Shown: positions 61,408 through 64,000 of the stretch, piece by piece
Layout of the letters: each line of letters opens with the position of its first letter
Numbering within the stretch: the first letter of the stretch is position 1
Assembly: GCF_000469155.1 (NCBI RefSeq)
Contig: NZ_AWXE01000004.1
Span: 682,001-746,000 of the forward strand
DNA: 64,000 nucleotides
Reading direction: 5' to 3'
Origin: Candidatus Micropelagos thuwalensis
GTDB lineage: Bacteria; Pseudomonadota; Alphaproteobacteria; RS24
Notes under the pieces: generated by a model
The model's database searches: none
The model's input: only the letters and a program-made list of their open reading frames with translations
Told to the model about the DNA's origin: nothing
Position numbers and translations under genes: made by a program

Positions 61408-62085
61408 ATGGCGACCCTTTTTCATAATCCGCTTTGTCCGTTTTCTCGGAAAATCCGCTTAATCATGGGTGAGAAAAAATTCGCTGCCGATATGGTTGAG
61501 GAACGACCATGGGAGCGGCGTCTGGATTTCTTGATGCTTAACCCCTCCGGCGAAGTGCCCGTACTCGAAGGTGAGGTGGGGACGATTGCAGGTCATTATG
61601 CAATTTCAGAATGGCTGGAAGAAAAAGGAGGTGCTGCCAAACTTTTTCCCGATAGCGGTCTGGGGCGTGCGGAAGTCCGACGTTTAATATCCTGGTTTGA
61701 TGATAAGTTTCATAAAGAGGTGGGCAGTCTGATTATCCATGAAAAAATTGATCGCCGCTTCATGAACCATGAACAGGGTGGCGGCACGCCTGATATGGAA
61801 AATGTCAGAATCGGTTTGCATAATCTCAAAATACATCTTGAATATATTTGCTATCTTCTCTCGCAACGCGACTGGCTCGCCGGACAGGAATTGAGCCTTG
61901 CCGATATCACTGCGGCGGCGCATTTATCCTGTCTTGATTATACGGGTGATGTTGTATGGCGCGAATGGCCTGATGCCCGTGAATGGTATGCCAAACTGAA
62001 GTCACGTCCAAGTTTCCGCAGCCTGTTATCCGATCACCTTGCCGGTCTTCGCCCGGCGAGCCATTATACTGATCTTGACTTCTAA
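61408..62085 (+). CDS. Glutathione S-transferase family protein
   Basis: The 225-residue protein has a thioredoxin-like N-domain (ATLFHNPLCPFSRKIRLIMGEKK, then LMLNPSGEVPVLEGE with the cis-Pro) and an all-helical C-domain containing WLAGQELSLADITAAAHLSCLDY, the N-capping box of GSTs. A CPFS motif at the active site suggests a Cys- or Ser-type rather than Tyr-type enzyme. A GTG at 61399 is an alternative start. The queG gene starts within its last codons, so the two are co-expressed. The substrate is unknown. Confidence 0.9.
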   Translation: MATLFHNPLCPFSRKIRLIMGEKKFAADMVEERPWERRLDFLMLNPSGEVPVLEGEVGTIAGHYAISEWLEEKGGAAKLFPDSGLGRAEVRRLISWFDDKFHKEVGSLIIHEKIDRRFMNHEQGGGTPDMENVRIGLHNLKIHLEYICYLLSQRDWLAGQELSLADITAAAHLSCLDYTGDVVWREWPDAREWYAKLKSRPSFRSLLSDHLAGLRPASHYTDLDF

Positions 62086-63277
62086 GATTGAAAACCACGC
62101 GCATATTGATGCACCTGAAGACCTGACGCGTCTTTTCAGAGATATAGCTCATGCTGAAGGATTTGATGCCGTTGGTTTTGTCAGCCCTGATGCCATTCCC
62201 GAGGCCGCGACACGCCTGCATGAATTTATCAGTGCGGGAAGACATGGTGATATGGATTGGATGGAGACACACCAGACACGACGAGAAGCGCCACTTAATC
62301 TTTGGGCCGATGTAAAAACCGTCATTATGCTTGGCATGAATTATGGCCCTGACACCAATCCGCTGGATGCGTTGGAGGTCAAAGAAAAGGGTGTGATTTC
62401 CGTATATGCGCGTGGGCATGATTATCATGATATCATTAAGAAGAAATTGAAAAAGCTGGCGCGGCGGCTTGTTGAGGAAACCGGCGGGGCAGTGAAAGTA
62501 TTTGTCGATACAGCGCCAATTATGGAGAAACCACTCGCGGAAGCCGCCGGACTAGGGTGGCAAGGCAAGCATACAAATCTTGTCTCTCGTACTTTTGGTT
62601 CGTGGCTTTTTCTTGGGAGTATTTTCACCACTTCTGATTTGCCAAAAGACACGCCTGAAATTGATCACTGTGGGAGCTGTTCGGCGTGTCTCGACATTTG
62701 CCCCACTGACGCGTTTCCCGAACCCTATAAACTTGATGCGCGGCGGTGTATTTCTTATCTGACGATTGAGGCTAAATCTCAAATCCCGCTCGAGTTTCGT
62801 TCTAAAATGGGCAACCATATTTATGGCTGTGATGATTGTCTAACTGTTTGCCCGTGGAATAAATATGCCTCTATCAGCCGGGAAGCCAAATTGCACGCGC
62901 GTACAGAGCTTACGGCGCCTGATTTGTTAACGCTTGTGAAATTGGATGACACCAATTTTCGAGCTTTGTTTCGTGCCTCGCCCATTAAACGAACAGGGCG
63001 GGACAGATTTGTGCGCAATGTCTTAATTGCTATTGGTAATGCGGCGGGGGCGGCAAACAACGCGCAGAGATTAAAATATCTCACAGCCATAGAAAGCCGC
63101 TTGGCGGATACGGCACCGCTTGTGCGTGGCATGGCGGTCTGGGCGCTTGGCCAATATCTTTCCGCTGATGACATGAAATCCCGAGCGACCAATGTTTTGT
63201 CTGACTCCTCATCAGGTGTTGTTTCCGCTCAGGAGATGGATGAAACTGTGCGGGCTGAATGGGAGTTCTGGTTATGA
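62075..63277 (+). CDS. queG: Epoxyqueuosine reductase QueG
   Basis: Last step of queuosine synthesis in tRNA, a cobalamin and iron-sulfur enzyme. Two [4Fe-4S] motifs are intact (CGSCSACLDICPTDAF and CDDCLTVCPWNKYA). The DUF1730-type cobalamin domain precedes them (VKVFVDTAPIMEKPLAEAAGLGWQGKHTNLVSRTFGSWLFLG), and a HEAT-like C-terminal segment follows (SRLADTAPLVRGMAVWALGQYL). The start is uncertain: TTG 62075 overlaps the GST end by 11 bases, and TTG 62039 would overlap more. Its stop overlaps the next ATG by four bases. Confidence 0.95.
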   Translation: MTSKIENHAHIDAPEDLTRLFRDIAHAEGFDAVGFVSPDAIPEAATRLHEFISAGRHGDMDWMETHQTRREAPLNLWADVKTVIMLGMNYGPDTNPLDALEVKEKGVISVYARGHDYHDIIKKKLKKLARRLVEETGGAVKVFVDTAPIMEKPLAEAAGLGWQGKHTNLVSRTFGSWLFLGSIFTTSDLPKDTPEIDHCGSCSACLDICPTDAFPEPYKLDARRCISYLTIEAKSQIPLEFRSKMGNHIYGCDDCLTVCPWNKYASISREAKLHARTELTAPDLLTLVKLDDTNFRALFRASPIKRTGRDRFVRNVLIAIGNAAGAANNAQRLKYLTAIESRLADTAPLVRGMAVWALGQYLSADDMKSRATNVLSDSSSGVVSAQEMDETVRAEWEFWL

Positions 63278-64000
63278 ATCTCTTTTGTTTCGGGTTGGGC
63301 TATTGTGCGGATTATTTGTCTGCCAAATTGATAAAGCAAGGATGGCAGGTTTCTGCAACCTGCCGGACATCAGAAAAAGCAGCTGTGCTGGAAGCATCGG
63401 GTATTCGCCCTGTCTTGCTGTCAGGAAAAAAAGTAACGGTTACTGATTTAGGTAAAGCTGATCATATCTTGATTTCGGTGCCGCCTGAACAAGATGGCAG
63501 TGACCCGGTTTTAAATTTTGCTGGGGCGGCATTGGCGGCTCTTCAAGACCAAATAAAATGGGTGGGCTATCTTTCTACAACCGGTGTCTATGGTGATCAT
63601 CAAGGTGCATGGATTGATGAGGAAACACCTGCTGGCTTGTTGAGTGAACGTGGGCAGCGACGGGTTGCGGCGGAAGCGCAATGGGCGGCGACTGGTTTGC
63701 CGATGCATTATTTCAGGCTGGCGGGGATTTATGGCCCAGGGCGTAACAGTCTACGTGCGTTACAAAACGGAACGGCACGCCGCGTTGTGAAACAGGGGCA
63801 GGTTTTTTCTAGAATTCATTTGGCAGATATTACGCGTATCCTTGAAGCCTCAATGGCAAACCCCAATGCCGGACGTGCCTATAGTGTTTGCGATGATACA
63901 CCAGCGCCGCCACAGGATGTTGTTACCTATGCTGCCGAACTCATGGGTGTTTCCCCCCCGGCATTGCAGGATTTTGCGACGGCTGAACTGAGCCCAATGG
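63274..64000 (+). CDS. SDR family NAD(P)-binding protein, YeeZ-like (cut by window end)
   Basis: From ATG 63274, overlapping the queG stop (ATGA), the frame is open to the window end, 242 codons. It begins NLFCFGLGYCADYLSAKLIKQGW, a short glycine-rich nucleotide motif, and continues with SATCRTSEKA, HILISVPPEQDGSDP, YLSTTGVYGDHQG, HYFRLAGIYGPGRNSL and FSRIHLADI, as in YeeZ-like atypical SDR proteins often found beside queG or GST genes. Substrate unknown; the C-terminus lies outside the window. Confidence 0.88.
   Translation, partial: MNLFCFGLGYCADYLSAKLIKQGWQVSATCRTSEKAAVLEASGIRPVLLSGKKVTVTDLGKADHILISVPPEQDGSDPVLNFAGAALAALQDQIKWVGYLSTTGVYGDHQGAWIDEETPAGLLSERGQRRVAAEAQWAATGLPMHYFRLAGIYGPGRNSLRALQNGTARRVVKQGQVFSRIHLADITRILEASMANPNAGRAYSVCDDTPAPPQDVVTYAAELMGVSPPALQDFATAELSPM

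Overview
The window is a gene-dense chromosomal segment of an alphaproteobacterium. The evidence is gene order and family signatures: mutM-rpsT-dnaA-dnaN-recF-gyrB; a RegB/RegA redox pair with a Sco1/SenC gene; pckA facing chvI-chvG-hprK-EIIA-HPr-ahcY; an alphaproteobacterial-type addB-addA pair; aroA-cmk-rpsA-ihfB-lapA-pyrF-trpF-trpB-trpA-accD-folC; and rnd-lptC-lptA-lptB-hpf-ptsN. Base composition looks moderate (high 40s % GC by eye), with short intergenic gaps. A Rhodospirillales-like or marine lineage such as SAR116 would fit, but that is inference and no rRNA is present to test it. I see no insertion sequence, prophage, CRISPR array, integron or plasmid gene.

Layout. 1-1359 (minus): ubiquinone genes ubiB (cut by the window edge) and ubiE. 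1475-10889 (plus): mutM, a small secreted protein, rpsT, a 594-bp non-coding stretch, a rhodanese, dnaA, dnaN, recF and gyrB. 10886-14226: sco1, a periplasmic ankyrin protein, regB and regA. 14248-23316: a mixed block with bioB, a GIY-YIG protein, a carboxyl-methyltransferase-like protein, a saccharopine-dehydrogenase-like reductase, a TonB siderophore receptor behind two Fur-like palindromes, yciB, an Fe-S photolyase and a lone ABC ATPase. 23399-33118: polA, pckA, the ChvI/ChvG two-component system, HprK/EIIA/HPr and ahcY. 33131-43773: an FAD reductase, a TsaE-AmgK fusion with MurU (cell-wall sugar recycling), AddB, AddA and thioredoxin. 43770-54177 (all minus): the long aroA-to-folC gene run. 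54255-59341: an acidic zinc-ribbon protein, tRNA-Ala(GGC), an XRE regulator, ptsN, hpf, the lpt genes, rnd and tRNA-Leu(CAG). 59516-64000: an NDUFA9-like SDR protein, uppP, a GST, queG and a second SDR protein cut by the window end.

How the genes work together. The first third carries replication initiation and elongation plus supercoiling. RegB/RegA with Sco1 would link quinone redox state to respiratory gene expression. ChvG/ChvI, HprK, HPr, EIIA and, 25 kb away, PtsN form a regulatory phosphorelay next to the gluconeogenic gene pckA. Envelope functions recur: lptABC, uppP, AmgK/MurU and lapA.

The most notable anomalies are two broken reading frames, in gyrB and regB. Each is repaired by adding one base to a six-base homopolymer (A6 and T6), while longer runs elsewhere in the window keep frame. 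rpoN is absent from its usual place between lptB and hpf. Several clean palindromes lie in leaders (rpsT, dnaN, ahcY, the TonB receptor). I did not find convincing evidence of a wholly new biological system; the window is mainly core genome.
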